DNA of 64,000 bases from Gammaproteobacteria bacterium (GCA_024235135.1 JACKMZ010000001.1:653501-717500); one strand, 5' to 3'; counted from the first letter of the stretch, positions 51,527-60,504 are shown. Numbers and translations are program-made. Notes: generated by a model from the letters alone, not told the origin.

Positions 51527-53509
51527 ATGAATATCATCTATACCGACGTATTGGTGGTCGGCGGCGGACTCGCCGGTTTGCGGGCGGCGATCGGTGCCCG
51601 GCGCAGGGGATTCGAAGCCGTCATTCTGAGTCTGGTCCCGCCTAAGCGATCGCATTCGGCGGCCGCCCAAGGGGGTATGCAGGCCAGTCTGGGCAATGCC
51701 ATCAAGGGCGAGGGCGACAACGAAGACGTGCATTTCGAGGATACGGTGCGCGGCAGCGACTGGGGCGCCGATCAACAGGTCGTGAGGATGTTCGTCAACA
51801 CGGCGCCCAAGGCCGTGCGCGAATTGGCCGCCTGGGGCGTACCCTGGAACCGTGTACAGCGTGGCGATCGGGAAGTCGTCATCAACGGCCAACGGGTCAC
51901 CATCACGGAAAAGGACGCGGCCCATGGTTTGATCACCGCGCGCGATTTCGGCGGCACCAAGAAATGGCGAACCTGCTACACCTCGGACGGTACCGGCCAT
52001 GCGATGTTGTTTGCCATGAGCGATCAGGCCATCGCCAACAGTATTCCCGTGCACGAACGCACCGAGGCGATCGCCTTGATTCACGACGGGGGCCGCTGCT
52101 TCGGCGCCATCGTGCGCAATCTGGTGAGCGGTGAATTGGTCGCTTATCTCGCCCGCGCCACGGTGATCGCGACCGGAGGCTTCGGCCGGGTGTACCGTGT
52201 CACTACCAATGCGGTCATCAACGAGGGAATGGGCGCGGCGATCGCGTTGGAAACCGGTGTCGCGGCACTGGGTAACATGGAAGCGGTGCAATTCCATCCG
52301 ACCGGTATTTTCCCGGCGGGCATACTGGTCACGGAAGGTTGTCGTGGCGACGGCGGTTTGCTGCTGGATGGCGATCGTCACCGTTTCATGCCGGATTACG
52401 AGCCGGAGAAGAAGGAACTGGCTTCGCGGGACGTGGTTTCGCGGCGCATGGAGCAGCATATCCGGGCCGGCAAGGGCGCTAAGGGCCGTTTCGGCGAACA
52501 TGTCTGGCTGGACATCACCATTCTCGGCCGTGCCCACGTGGAAAAGAATCTGCGCGAGGTCAAGGACATCTGCAATTATTTCCTGGGGGTCGATCCCGCG
52601 GTGGATCTAGTTCCCGTGCGGCCGGCGCAACATTACTCCATGGGTGGCGTGCGGACCAATCACACCGGTCAGAGCCAGACCTTGAAGGGGCTGTTCGCCT
52701 GCGGCGAGGCCGCCTGCTGGGATATGCACGGGTTCAATCGGCTGGGCGGCAACTCGGTGGCCGAAACCGTGGTCGCCGGGATGATCGTCGGCGAGTTTGT
52801 GGCGGATTTCTGTGCTTCCCCGGAAAGTGATATCACCATTTCCACCGGGCTGGTGCGGGAGTTCTGGGAGCGGGAAAACGCCCGTATCGATGCCTTGATC
52901 AACTCCACGGGCACGGAAGACGCCAACGTGATCAAAATGCGCATGCAGGATCTAATGACTTCGAATGTCGGCATCTTCCGCACCGGCGACGCGCTGAAAG
53001 CGGCCGTCGACGAATTGCAGGAACTGCTGATCAAGAGTCGCAACATCGGTCTGCGTTACAAGGTGAAGGCATCCAATCCCGAATTGGTCACCGCTTATCG
53101 CGTCCAGAAGATGCTCAAGCTGGCTTTGTGCGTGGCCTATGGCGCCTTGCAGCGCACGGAAAGCCGGGGCGCTCATTTCCGCGAGGATTATCCACAGCGT
53201 AACGACCGCGATTGGTTGAAACGTACCCTGGCGACTTGGCCCGGTGAAATGGACACGCTGCCGACGCTCAATTACGAGGATCTCGACATTTTGAACATGG
53301 AACTGCCGCCGGGTTGGCGGGGCTACGGCGCCAAGGATTACATTGACCATCCGGATACGGCCGCTCGCCAGGCACAGATCGAAGAGATCAAGAACAGTTT
53401 GGCCACCGCAGACCGTTTCGCTATCCAAAATGCACTGATGCGTTTCGAGCACCTGTTGCCGGAGCGTTTCCAGGGTCGCAACGAACGCCTAGGGGAGATC
53501 TTGTCATGA
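51527..53509 (+). CDS. frdA: fumarate reductase flavoprotein subunit
   Basis: 660 residues. The FAD-binding N-terminus is VLVVGGGLAGLRAAIGARRR. His43 in RSHSAAAQGGMQASL is at the position of the covalent 8-alpha-histidyl-FAD link of Wolinella FrdA. Active-site residues His257 (VQFHPTG), Arg301 (ASRDVVSRR) and His369 (AQHYSMGG) share the Wolinella numbering. The capping domain and the C-terminal helical domain are complete. It reduces fumarate to succinate at the cytoplasmic side. The stop overlaps the frdB start by four bases. Confidence 0.97.
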   Translation: MNIIYTDVLVVGGGLAGLRAAIGARRRGFEAVILSLVPPKRSHSAAAQGGMQASLGNAIKGEGDNEDVHFEDTVRGSDWGADQQVVRMFVNTAPKAVRELAAWGVPWNRVQRGDREVVINGQRVTITEKDAAHGLITARDFGGTKKWRTCYTSDGTGHAMLFAMSDQAIANSIPVHERTEAIALIHDGGRCFGAIVRNLVSGELVAYLARATVIATGGFGRVYRVTTNAVINEGMGAAIALETGVAALGNMEAVQFHPTGIFPAGILVTEGCRGDGGLLLDGDRHRFMPDYEPEKKELASRDVVSRRMEQHIRAGKGAKGRFGEHVWLDITILGRAHVEKNLREVKDICNYFLGVDPAVDLVPVRPAQHYSMGGVRTNHTGQSQTLKGLFACGEAACWDMHGFNRLGGNSVAETVVAGMIVGEFVADFCASPESDITISTGLVREFWERENARIDALINSTGTEDANVIKMRMQDLMTSNVGIFRTGDALKAAVDELQELLIKSRNIGLRYKVKASNPELVTAYRVQKMLKLALCVAYGALQRTESRGAHFREDYPQRNDRDWLKRTLATWPGEMDTLPTLNYEDLDILNMELPPGWRGYGAKDYIDHPDTAARQAQIEEIKNSLATADRFAIQNALMRFEHLLPERFQGRNERLGEILS

Positions 53510-54249
53510 GTGAGGCCGGCGCGACGCAACATCGCCAGCTTAAAATCAGCATCCTGCGTTACAACCCGCAGGACCCGAACAGCGAGCCCCACATGCAGAC
53601 TTTCCCGCTGGAAGAAGCGGACGGTATGACCTTGTTCATCGCGCTCAACGAAATCCGCGAGAAACAGGATGCCTCGTTGCAGTTCGATTTCGTCTGCCGG
53701 GCCGGTATCTGCGGTAGTTGCGGGATGTTGATCAATGGCCGGCCGGGATTGGCCTGCCGTACCTTGACCATGCATCTGGGCGAGGAGATTACGCTGGCGC
53801 CGTTGCCGGTATTCGAGTTGATCGGCGACTTGTCGGTGAATACCGGTAAATGGATGCGAGCCATGAGCGAGCGTCTGGAGACCTGGATACACACGAATGA
53901 GGCAGTGGACCTGCGCAAAATGGAAGAACGCATGGAGCCGCAGTTGGCCGAGGAAATCTACGAACTCGACCGTTGCATCGAATGCGGGTGCTGCGTGGCG
54001 GCTTGCGGTACGGCACGGATGAGGGAGGATTTCGTCGGCGCGGTGGGGATCAACAAGATCGCCCGGTTCAAGATTGATCCGCGCGACAAGCGTACCGACG
54101 AAGACTTTTATGAATTGGTGGGCGACGATGACGGCGTGTTCGGTTGCATGTCGCTTCTGGGATGCCATGATGTTTGCCCCAAGGAACTGCCCTTGCAAAC
54201 GCAAATCGCATTCGTCCGCCGTAAAATGGTCCGGATGGGAATGAAGTAG
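53506..54249 (+). CDS. frdB: fumarate reductase iron-sulfur subunit
   Basis: 247 residues. The plant-ferredoxin-type domain holds the [2Fe-2S] cluster through Cys64, Cys69, Cys72 and Cys84 (CRAGICGSCGML). The C-terminal domain has Cys157, Cys160, Cys163 and Cys224 for [4Fe-4S] and Cys167, Cys214 and Cys220 for [3Fe-4S] (CIECGCCVAACGTARM; FGCMSLLGCHDVCPKELPL). An extra Cys162 sits inside the 4Fe motif. It links FrdA and FrdC. ATGA overlap with frdA. Confidence 0.97.
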   Translation: MSEAGATQHRQLKISILRYNPQDPNSEPHMQTFPLEEADGMTLFIALNEIREKQDASLQFDFVCRAGICGSCGMLINGRPGLACRTLTMHLGEEITLAPLPVFELIGDLSVNTGKWMRAMSERLETWIHTNEAVDLRKMEERMEPQLAEEIYELDRCIECGCCVAACGTARMREDFVGAVGINKIARFKIDPRDKRTDEDFYELVGDDDGVFGCMSLLGCHDVCPKELPLQTQIAFVRRKMVRMGMK

Positions 54250-54256
54250 GTGAGGA

Positions 54257-54312
54257 CGGCGCCCTTGTCATCGATCGCCATCACCGATGAGCGGGAGATG
54301 ACGAGGGCGCCG
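54257..54312. terminator. long inverted repeat between convergent frdB and lysR
   Basis: 16-bp arms (cggcgcccttgtcatc and its complement with one G-T) around a 24-base loop, between facing stop codons at 54249 and 54343. No clear U-run. Likely a bidirectional transcription end. Confidence 0.6.
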
Positions 54313-54342
54313 GTGTTCTATCCCTACCTTATCAACACAGGA

Positions 54343-55296
54343 TCAACACAGGCTTTTGTCTCGTTCGGCTTCTTCCCTCAACCACTGGCGGAATGCCGCG
54401 ATCTTCGGTTGATCGGCCGTGTCCTCGGGACAGACGACGTGATAGGCGAAGTCCAGTGGGATAGGGAGATCGAAGGGAATCACCAAACGTCCCGCAAGTA
54501 AATCGTTCAGAGCCAGGTTTTTGATGCTCAAGACGACGCCCTGTCCCTCGATGGCGGCATCCAGAGCCAGGGACGTGTGATTGAAATGTTGTCCCCGGTT
54601 AGTATCCACTCCTTCCACTCCCGCGGCCTTTAACCAGGTTTGCCAATCCGGGCGCCGGTCGTCCACGGTCAGGATGTCATCGTGCAACAACCGGTGATGA
54701 CGGAGGTCCGTCGGCTGCTGCAACGGCGGATCGCCTTCCAGCAGGTGGGGACTGCACATGGGAACGATGGATACCGAAAAAAGTTTTTCTACCCGATACC
54801 CAGGGTAATGACCTCGCCCAAAGCGCACGGTCAAATCGACGCCGCCCTGGCGGAATTCCTTCATTTCCACGATATCCTGCCCATCGATCACCGTTGTGCT
54901 GGCGGCGACGCGCATATCGATTTCGCGGTACGTGGCGGCGAAACGATGTAAGCGTGGCACCAGCCACTTGGCGGCAAAAGACGGCGCCACATTCACTGTC
55001 AGTACCTTGGAGTCGTCATGTCCCTGGATGTCCTCCAAGGCTCTGGCAAAGCAGGAAAAACCCTCCTGTAATTTCGGCAGGAAACGCTGTCCCACATCGG
55101 TTAACTGAAGGCTGCGGTTCAAACGCAAGAAAAGTTTTACGCCTAAAGAGTCTTCTAGCAGCCTGATTTGCTGGCTGACCGCGGCGGGCGTTACATGCAG
55201 TGCTTCGGCGGCTTGCTTGAAACTTAAGTGTTGTGCGGCGACTGCGAAGGCCCGGAGGGCATTGAGTGAAGGCAAACGCTGTATTGTCGATATCAT
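54343..55296 (-). CDS. LysR-family regulator, GcvA-like
   Basis: 317 residues. N-terminal winged helix: LPSLNALRAFAVAAQHLSF, EALHVTPAAVSQQIRLLEDS (recognition helix), LGVKLFLRLNRSLQLTDVGQ. The effector domain follows (LTVNVAPSFAAKWLVPRLHR, DLTVRFGRGHYPGYRVEKLF), which is the GcvA/AmpR branch. It binds DNA as a tetramer. It converges on frdCAB and is not the classical divergent regulator of it, so its target is open; the plus-strand small gene upstream is the divergent neighbour. Confidence 0.9.
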   Translation of the reverse strand: MISTIQRLPSLNALRAFAVAAQHLSFKQAAEALHVTPAAVSQQIRLLEDSLGVKLFLRLNRSLQLTDVGQRFLPKLQEGFSCFARALEDIQGHDDSKVLTVNVAPSFAAKWLVPRLHRFAATYREIDMRVAASTTVIDGQDIVEMKEFRQGGVDLTVRFGRGHYPGYRVEKLFSVSIVPMCSPHLLEGDPPLQQPTDLRHHRLLHDDILTVDDRRPDWQTWLKAAGVEGVDTNRGQHFNHTSLALDAAIEGQGVVLSIKNLALNDLLAGRLVIPFDLPIPLDFAYHVVCPEDTADQPKIAAFRQWLREEAERDKSLC

Positions 55297-55336
55297 TCGA
55301 TTCAGAAATTCTAATGCGTAGTCTAATTATAATCGC

Positions 55337-55365
55337 TTGTCAAGAAATCAGACTCATTCTATCGT
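55337..55365 (+). promoter_or_regulatory. candidate promoter of the small gene at 55444
   Basis: TTGTCA (55337-55342) and TATCGT (55360-55365) are 17 bases apart; the start codon is 79 bases on. The region is also the leader of lysR. Confidence 0.35.
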
Positions 55366-55443
55366 GTTGCGAAAATAAAACATAAATTATCGGCAGGGAC
55401 AAAGTTGAGGGGGAAACGCAACATTGTAATTGGAGTGTTTGAC

Positions 55444-55728
55444 ATGAAACATGATGCAAGTAAAGCTGATCTTTTAGTTCTCGTGAGTGAAGACAAAGCG
55501 TTAGACATCGAATACCACATCGCTAAAGCTAGAAAAGAGCGGGATGGCTACATCGCCGAAGCGATTGTGAGGGGCGTGCGCCAATTAGCAGGACTGTTTG
55601 GCAAGAGCCATGACAAGCCGGCACAGGAAGTTCCAAGCAATTCAGCGGCCAACCGCCCTTGTCAGACAAGGGGTTCCCTCGTGATCGGTCTGTTCGATCA
55701 GCGGCCGTTTATCGTCGCAGGATTCTGA
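55444..55728 (+). CDS. small protein of unknown function
   Basis: 94 residues from ATG at 55444; GGAG lies nine bases upstream. The first 60 residues are predicted helical and charged (DIEYHIAKARKERDGYIAEA, then RGVRQLAGLFGK), resembling small DUF1127-like or RSP_7527-like proteins, but I cannot name a family. The C-terminal 30 residues (TRGSLVIGLFDQRPFIVAGF) are hydrophobic. Codon use is less GC-rich than in most neighbours. The GNAT gene follows after 18 bases or so, and the two may be one operon. Confidence 0.6.
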   Translation: MKHDASKADLLVLVSEDKALDIEYHIAKARKERDGYIAEAIVRGVRQLAGLFGKSHDKPAQEVPSNSAANRPCQTRGSLVIGLFDQRPFIVAGF

Positions 55729-55746
55729 GATCCTGACTCATTGGAT

Positions 55747-56361
55747 ATGACAGGCCGGAATATGCCTACCATGGACCTTCACCCTGTTGATCAGGAAAAA
55801 GTAACGGTAGCGGGAGGCGCGCGATTTAATCTTCGGCGCATTCGAGCCGATGACAAAGCCAAGCTGTATGCGGGTTTTCAGCGCCTATCGTTGCTATCTC
55901 GTTACCGTCGCTTTTTTAGCTCGAAAGCCGAGCTGTCGCCGGAGGATCTTCGTTTTCTGACCGAATTCGATGCCATGAATCACCTCGCGTTGGGGCTGTT
56001 TGAACTGGATGATCACGGTGTCGAAGGAGACACCATCGGTGTGGGACGGTACATACGCGATCCTGATGATCCCGCCATTGCTGAGTTTTCCCTAGCCGTG
56101 GCGGACGAATATCACTCCCAAGGTTTCGGCAGATTGCTGTTGGAGCGTCTGTTATCCACGGCTGCCGATAACGGTATCAAACGCTTGCAGGGTTATTTGC
56201 TGCCGGATAACACGCAGGTGGCTAAACTGATCAAAAAGGTGCGTCATGCCGCCTTGATGTATCGAGAAGACGGGCTGACGAAAGCCTGTGTCCCGACTCT
56301 GGACATTCCGGAAACAGTGATCGAGCAATGGCCGTCACAACGCCTTGGCGAGATGCACTGA
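55747..56361 (+). CDS. GNAT-family N-acetyltransferase
   Basis: 204 residues from ATG at 55747; starts at 55762 or 55771 are equally possible. FNLRRIRADDKAKLYAGFQR and SLLSRYRRFFSSKAELSPED form the N-terminal part typical of the Pat/AcuA-like GNAT domain fused to protein acetylases. EFSLAVADEYHSQGFGRLLL contains the acetyl-CoA loop Q-x-x-G-x-G. It would move acetyl from acetyl-CoA to an amine or lysine; the substrate cannot be read. It is the downstream partner of the small gene at 55444. Confidence 0.85.
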   Translation: MTGRNMPTMDLHPVDQEKVTVAGGARFNLRRIRADDKAKLYAGFQRLSLLSRYRRFFSSKAELSPEDLRFLTEFDAMNHLALGLFELDDHGVEGDTIGVGRYIRDPDDPAIAEFSLAVADEYHSQGFGRLLLERLLSTAADNGIKRLQGYLLPDNTQVAKLIKKVRHAALMYREDGLTKACVPTLDIPETVIEQWPSQRLGEMH

Positions 56362-56416
56362 TACACCCTTTAATCCCCTATAATCCCCCTGATCCCATTC
56401 ATCGCGATTTCCCTTT

Positions 56417-57217
56417 TCAGCCTTTCTTTAACTGTTCCTTCGCGTAAATATCGAAACGGGTGCTCTGGCCGATGATCTGTGCACTGGGCGCAGGACCGCG
56501 CAAAGCGTTCGCCAGACGTGGGCGTTTCACTACGATCCGCCGGCGGGCACAGGACAACGCATTCTCCAATAACCCGTCGGTCTCTGAGTCCGAACCGAGC
56601 AGACGCTGCAGGACTTGCATTTCCTTTTTGACCTGAGCCTTTTTGGTGCGTGGGGGGTACATGGGGTCCAAGAGGATGACTTCGGGGCGTTCGTCATCGG
56701 ACAGATCACGCATCAGCTCCCGACTGTCGGTGATGTGAAGACGTAATCGGGTTTGCACCAGCCCGCCTATCTCCTGGTCCGAAGTCGCGCGTTCCAGCCC
56801 ATCGAGCAGCAGCGATCCGACAACAGGCGAGCGCTCCACCATTCGGACTTGGCAGCCCAGGCATGCCAAGACGAAGCTGTCGCCTCCCAACCCGGCGGTG
56901 GCATCCAAAACGTCAGGAACATAACCGCCTTTCAGACCGACTGCCCGCGCTAGGGCCTGTTGACGTCCGCCACCCAAGCGGCGCCGATAGGCCAATTTCC
57001 CCTGGGTGAAATCGACATAGACGGGACCGGGCGCAAAAGGTCCTTGGCTGTGCAGTTCCAGACGTTCGCGGGTCAGTACCAACAGATAGGAAAACCGCCC
57101 GTCCGGTTCGTCGGCTAAGGGCAGTGATAAATGCTGGGCAAGTTGCGCGGCGGACTCGCGCAAAGAAGACACCGCGGTGAATACCGCGGTGTGTTGGCTG
57201 GGTTCATCGCAGGTCAC
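56417..57217 (-). CDS. rsmJ: 16S rRNA m2G1516 methyltransferase
   Basis: 266 residues. The family pattern is clear: GPVYVDFTQGKLAYRRRLGG, then DVLDATAGLGGDSFVLACLG (SAM site), VRMVERSPVVGSLLLDGL and the catalytic VILLDPMYPPRTKKAQVKKE. The C-terminus FDIYAKEQLKKG is also typical. RsmJ methylates N2 of G1516 in 16S rRNA. It is a single gene, 83 bases after the phasin gene on the same strand. Confidence 0.94.
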   Translation of the reverse strand: MTCDEPSQHTAVFTAVSSLRESAAQLAQHLSLPLADEPDGRFSYLLVLTRERLELHSQGPFAPGPVYVDFTQGKLAYRRRLGGGRQQALARAVGLKGGYVPDVLDATAGLGGDSFVLACLGCQVRMVERSPVVGSLLLDGLERATSDQEIGGLVQTRLRLHITDSRELMRDLSDDERPEVILLDPMYPPRTKKAQVKKEMQVLQRLLGSDSETDGLLENALSCARRRIVVKRPRLANALRGPAPSAQIIGQSTRFDIYAKEQLKKG

Positions 57218-57299
57218 GCCGCGAACCTTGAGAGGACGGGCGATGCGCCGGTGGCCCCGTGATTCGATCAGCGATGAGTATGACTAATGCCCGTGAGCG

Positions 57300-57653
57300 T
57301 CAAGCGGCGACTTGGGCGCCACTCACCACGCAATCCTTGACCAGCGCGTCCAAGCCGGCTTTGAAATCGACCCCTAAATCGGCCATCGCCTTGGCGTCGT
57401 CCATCAGGCGTTGACGCACGGAGTTGGCGGCGTCAGCTTGCAGCTTGTAGAAGTCCTGCAGACCCTTGGCATCGGTGGCCTTAGCGGCGGCCCGGACTTG
57501 GCCCAGCCCCAAATCGACATAGGACTGCAGGGCGTTCATTTGTAGGGCGGTCAGTTTCTCAACGTTGTTTAGGACCAGTTGACCGGCATTGCTCAGCACG
57601 TTGGGAAGGGCTTGAGGATTGGCAAATAGTTTGGAAAGGACGGCGTCGTACAT
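57300..57653 (-). CDS. phasin (PHA granule-associated protein)
   Basis: 117 residues, almost wholly helical and amphipathic: LFANPQALPNVLSNAGQLVL, VEKLTALQMNALQSYVDLGL and AKGLQDFYKLQADAANSVRQ match the Phasin_2 family, which coats polyhydroxyalkanoate granules and limits their size. It has one cysteine near the end. It has its own promoter with a palindrome over the -10 region. No pha synthase gene is in the window. It indicates carbon storage as PHA. Confidence 0.85.
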   Translation of the reverse strand: MYDAVLSKLFANPQALPNVLSNAGQLVLNNVEKLTALQMNALQSYVDLGLGQVRAAAKATDAKGLQDFYKLQADAANSVRQRLMDDAKAMADLGVDFKAGLDALVKDCVVSGAQVAA

Positions 57654-57691
57654 GGTTGATTCCTCAGTTATGGATCGGTTAGCAAGTTATG

Positions 57692-57739
57692 TTGCGGTGC
57701 AATATATCATAGGAATTTGTGCGTCGCAACATTTTGCGA
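57692..57739 (-). promoter_or_regulatory. phasin promoter with TTGC-N3-GCAA palindrome
   Basis: On the minus strand TTGCGA (57729-57724) and TATATT (57706-57701) are 17 bases apart. TTGCGGTGCAA at 57692-57702 overlaps the -10 edge and fits the CTGC-N3/4-GCAG type of site reported for PhaR. A second palindrome, TCGCAA-N4-TTGCGA, covers the -35 at 57724-57739. PhaR-type repression released by PHA is inferred. Confidence 0.5.
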
Positions 57740-57817
57740 TGAAAAATTTTTTGAAATAGCTGATTGATTGATAGCTATTGATTTTACTGAGGAAATACAG
57801 CGTGAAATAATTTAAGG

Positions 57818-58624
57818 CTAGCGCGATACGCAACGTCTGACGATCTGTACCAAGGGATTGGCTTGATGCATCGCAGCCAGAACGACTTGATCGAAGCGGC
57901 CGGTCATTTCCAAAGCCCTTTGAGCGGTTTCCACCGCCTGTTCCCTTCGTGGTTCGTCATCCACGGCATTGAGAATAGGGATCACGGTGGCTTCGCCTAC
58001 ACCTTTCAAGGCGCCACGATCGCTGGCCAGCAAGCGAGCCAGATGTTCCGGGCGCAATGGTTGGCCGCGACGGGCCCCCGTCACGGCACTGATATGCTCA
58101 ACCCGATGGGCAATCTGTTCGGAAAGGGGCAGGCCCAAGGTGGCGGCGGAGATCAGCGCCAAGACAGTACGGGTTCCCTCGGGAATCACCGGTTCGTAGT
58201 CGGCCGGCGCTTTGATGGAACGCATGCGGGCGCCATCGGCTTTCACCAGTAATGCATCGAAACCGGCCATGGCCTGGATAGCGAGGAGTCTGTCGGGATG
58301 TAAGCCGGCGATCCGGCCCGGTTTCTCGCAATGCCGGGCGAAGGCGACGATAGGACTGCTCCGCGCTGCCGCCACGACCTGTGGCAGCAAAGTAGGATCG
58401 TCGGCAATCACGCGCTTGGCAACCAGCGTGCGTGGAAAAGGTGGTAGCAGCACGGTGCTGGTCACTCCGATGCGTCCGGGGTGGCGTTTGGCCAGTGCGT
58501 ACAGTGTGGTTTTCTTGCCGCCGGCGCCCACCGCGCAGATGATCCCTTCCTTGGCGTGCAGCACCTCCAGTAGATCGTATTCCGCCAGATTCCCTGCGGA
58601 ATCTACCGGCATGACGGTAGCCAA
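57818..58624 (-). CDS. yqeC: YqeC-like selenium-dependent hydroxylase accessory protein
   Basis: 268 residues. EGIICAVGAGGKKTTLYALA is a P-loop-like start, followed by RIGVTSTVLLPPFPRTLVAK, DALLVKADGARMRSIKAPAD and EPVIPEGTRTVLALISAATL, all features of the YqeC family. It is thought to help mature selenium-dependent molybdenum hydroxylases, with no biochemistry known. No molybdenum hydroxylase, selenophosphate or MocA gene is near, so it is an orphan here; an aldehyde dehydrogenase of another type is next. Confidence 0.82.
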   Translation of the reverse strand: MATVMPVDSAGNLAEYDLLEVLHAKEGIICAVGAGGKKTTLYALAKRHPGRIGVTSTVLLPPFPRTLVAKRVIADDPTLLPQVVAAARSSPIVAFARHCEKPGRIAGLHPDRLLAIQAMAGFDALLVKADGARMRSIKAPADYEPVIPEGTRTVLALISAATLGLPLSEQIAHRVEHISAVTGARRGQPLRPEHLARLLASDRGALKGVGEATVIPILNAVDDEPRREQAVETAQRALEMTGRFDQVVLAAMHQANPLVQIVRRCVSR

Positions 58625-58962
58625 TGTTCTCTCTCCTGACGGATGGGGTTGTTCGTTTGCGACGTTTAGCGAGGCAAGTGGCTATTGTCGGGTTTTGGTC
58701 GGAACGAGCACTGTGCCGATTACGTTACAAAGCTGTATCAACTATGGAAAATAAAACAATAAAATGACTATACATGGATTAAAAATATAATATAAACATA
58801 AATAAACAAATAAAATCATATCTGGCTTTCGTTTTGCTTCATGCGGTGTGCGCACTGTTTCGGCGTCGATTTTGAGACAGTCAGCGCCATTCCGGCGTGC
58901 CGCCGGAAGCTTTCCGGTGCTTTCCAAAGTAACCACCAAAACAGCCTGGAGGAGAGACAATC
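58625..58962. other. 338-bp divergent gap between yqeC and aldehyde dehydrogenase
   Basis: No gene. The middle (58740-58820) is very AT-rich, with runs like aaaataaaacaataaaatg, and may bend or bind IHF or H-NS-like proteins. A -24/-12-like element lies at 58823-58838. Confidence 0.5.
58823..58838 (+). promoter_or_regulatory. candidate sigma-54 promoter of aldehyde dehydrogenase
   Basis: TGGC-N7-TTGC: TGGC at 58823-58826 and TTGC at 58834-58837, with GG and GC twelve bases apart as sigma-54 requires. The start codon is 125 bases on. The AT-rich tract just upstream would suit IHF and an enhancer-binding activator. Confidence 0.45.
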
Positions 58963-60486
58963 ATGTTGTATGCGCAACCGGGGCAACCCAATGCCACAAT
59001 TACCTTCAAACCACGTTATGCGAATTTCATCGGAGGTGAGTGGATAGCGCCCGTCGACGGACGCTATTTCGAGAACGTCACGCCGGTCACCGGCAAAGTG
59101 TTTTGTGAAATTCCCCGTTCCAGTGCGGCGGATGTGGAGTTGGCATTGGATGCCGCGCATAAGGCGAAGTCGGCTTGGGCCAGGACCTCACCCGGAGAGA
59201 GAGCCAATGTACTTCTGAAAATCGCCGATCGCATCGATCAGAATTTGGAGAAACTGGCGGTAGCCGAAACCTGGGACAATGGCAAACCGGTACGGGAAAC
59301 GCTGGCTGCCGATATACCGCTGGCCGCAGACCATTTCCGTTACTTCGCCAGTTGTGTCCGTGCCCAGGAAGGTTCGATCTCGGAGATCGACGAAAACACG
59401 GTGGCTTATCACTTCCATGAGCCCCTGGGTGTCGTCGGGCAGATTATTCCTTGGAACTTCCCGATATTGATGGCCGCTTGGAAGCTTGCCCCGGCGTTGG
59501 CTGCCGGTAACTGTGTGGTCTTGAAACCGGCCGAGCAGACCCCGGTATCCATTCTGGTCCTGGCGGAATTGATCGAGGATTTGCTACCGCCGGGTGTGTT
59601 GAATGTGGTCAACGGTTTTGGCGTGGAGACCGGCAAGCCGCTCGCCACCAACAAACGGATCGCCAAGGTGGCGTTCACCGGGGAGACCACGACGGGCCGG
59701 CTGATCATGCAGTACGCCGCGGAGAATCTGATTCCCGTTACCTTGGAGTTGGGGGGTAAATCGCCCAATGTCTTCTTCGCCGATGTTATGGCGGAAAACG
59801 ACGCGTTCTTGGACAAATGCCTGGAAGGAATGGCGCTTTTCGCCTTTAACCAGGGTGAGGTCTGTACCTGTCCTTCGCGCGCGCTGGTTCACGAGAGCAT
59901 ATTCGATGCCTTCATGGAGAAGGCGATCGAACGGGTGGGTCGGATCAAACAGGGCGATCCCTTGGATACCGAAACCATGATCGGCGCGCAAGCATCGACC
60001 GAACAAATGGAGAAGATTCTCAGTTACATCGAAGTGGGACGACAGGAAGGCGCGAAATGCCTGATCGGCGGCGAACGCAATGAGGGGATGAATAATGATC
60101 TGGCCCGTGGCTATTACATCAAGCCGACTGTGTTCAAGGGCCACAACAAGATGCGGATATTCCAGGAGGAAATATTCGGGCCGGTGCTGTCGGTGACGAC
60201 GTTTACCGATGAGGAAGACGCCCTGGCCATCGCTAACGATACGCTTTATGGATTAGGCGCTGGCGTATGGACGCGGGACATCAGCCGAGCTTATCGCATG
60301 GGACGGGCCATTCAGGCCGGGCGGGTGTGGACCAACTGCTACCACGCCTATCCCGCGCATGCGGCGTTTGGCGGATATAAGCAGTCCGGGTTTGGCCGCG
60401 AGACCCACAAGATGATGCTCGATCACTACCAGCAAACCAAGAATCTGCTGGTCAGCTACAGCCCCAAGGCGTTGGGTTTCTTCTAA
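58963..60486 (+). CDS. NAD-dependent aldehyde dehydrogenase (ExaC/AcoD-like)
   Basis: 507 residues, ribosome binding site GGAGGAGAG upstream. Catalytic Cys301 lies in EVCTCPSRALV, the general base glutamate in TLELGGKSPN, and the coenzyme site in IIPWNFPILMAAWKLAPALA. The Rossmann motif reads FTGETTTG. Length, the CTC start of the active site and DUF779 next door point to the group I acetaldehyde dehydrogenases AcoD/ExaC, which oxidise acetaldehyde or other short aldehydes. It is followed by a 13-bp hairpin and the DUF779 gene. Confidence 0.93.
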   Translation: MLYAQPGQPNATITFKPRYANFIGGEWIAPVDGRYFENVTPVTGKVFCEIPRSSAADVELALDAAHKAKSAWARTSPGERANVLLKIADRIDQNLEKLAVAETWDNGKPVRETLAADIPLAADHFRYFASCVRAQEGSISEIDENTVAYHFHEPLGVVGQIIPWNFPILMAAWKLAPALAAGNCVVLKPAEQTPVSILVLAELIEDLLPPGVLNVVNGFGVETGKPLATNKRIAKVAFTGETTTGRLIMQYAAENLIPVTLELGGKSPNVFFADVMAENDAFLDKCLEGMALFAFNQGEVCTCPSRALVHESIFDAFMEKAIERVGRIKQGDPLDTETMIGAQASTEQMEKILSYIEVGRQEGAKCLIGGERNEGMNNDLARGYYIKPTVFKGHNKMRIFQEEIFGPVLSVTTFTDEEDALAIANDTLYGLGAGVWTRDISRAYRMGRAIQAGRVWTNCYHAYPAHAAFGGYKQSGFGRETHKMMLDHYQQTKNLLVSYSPKALGFF

Positions 60487-60504
60487 GTTCGACGCTTCAG
60501 ATCG

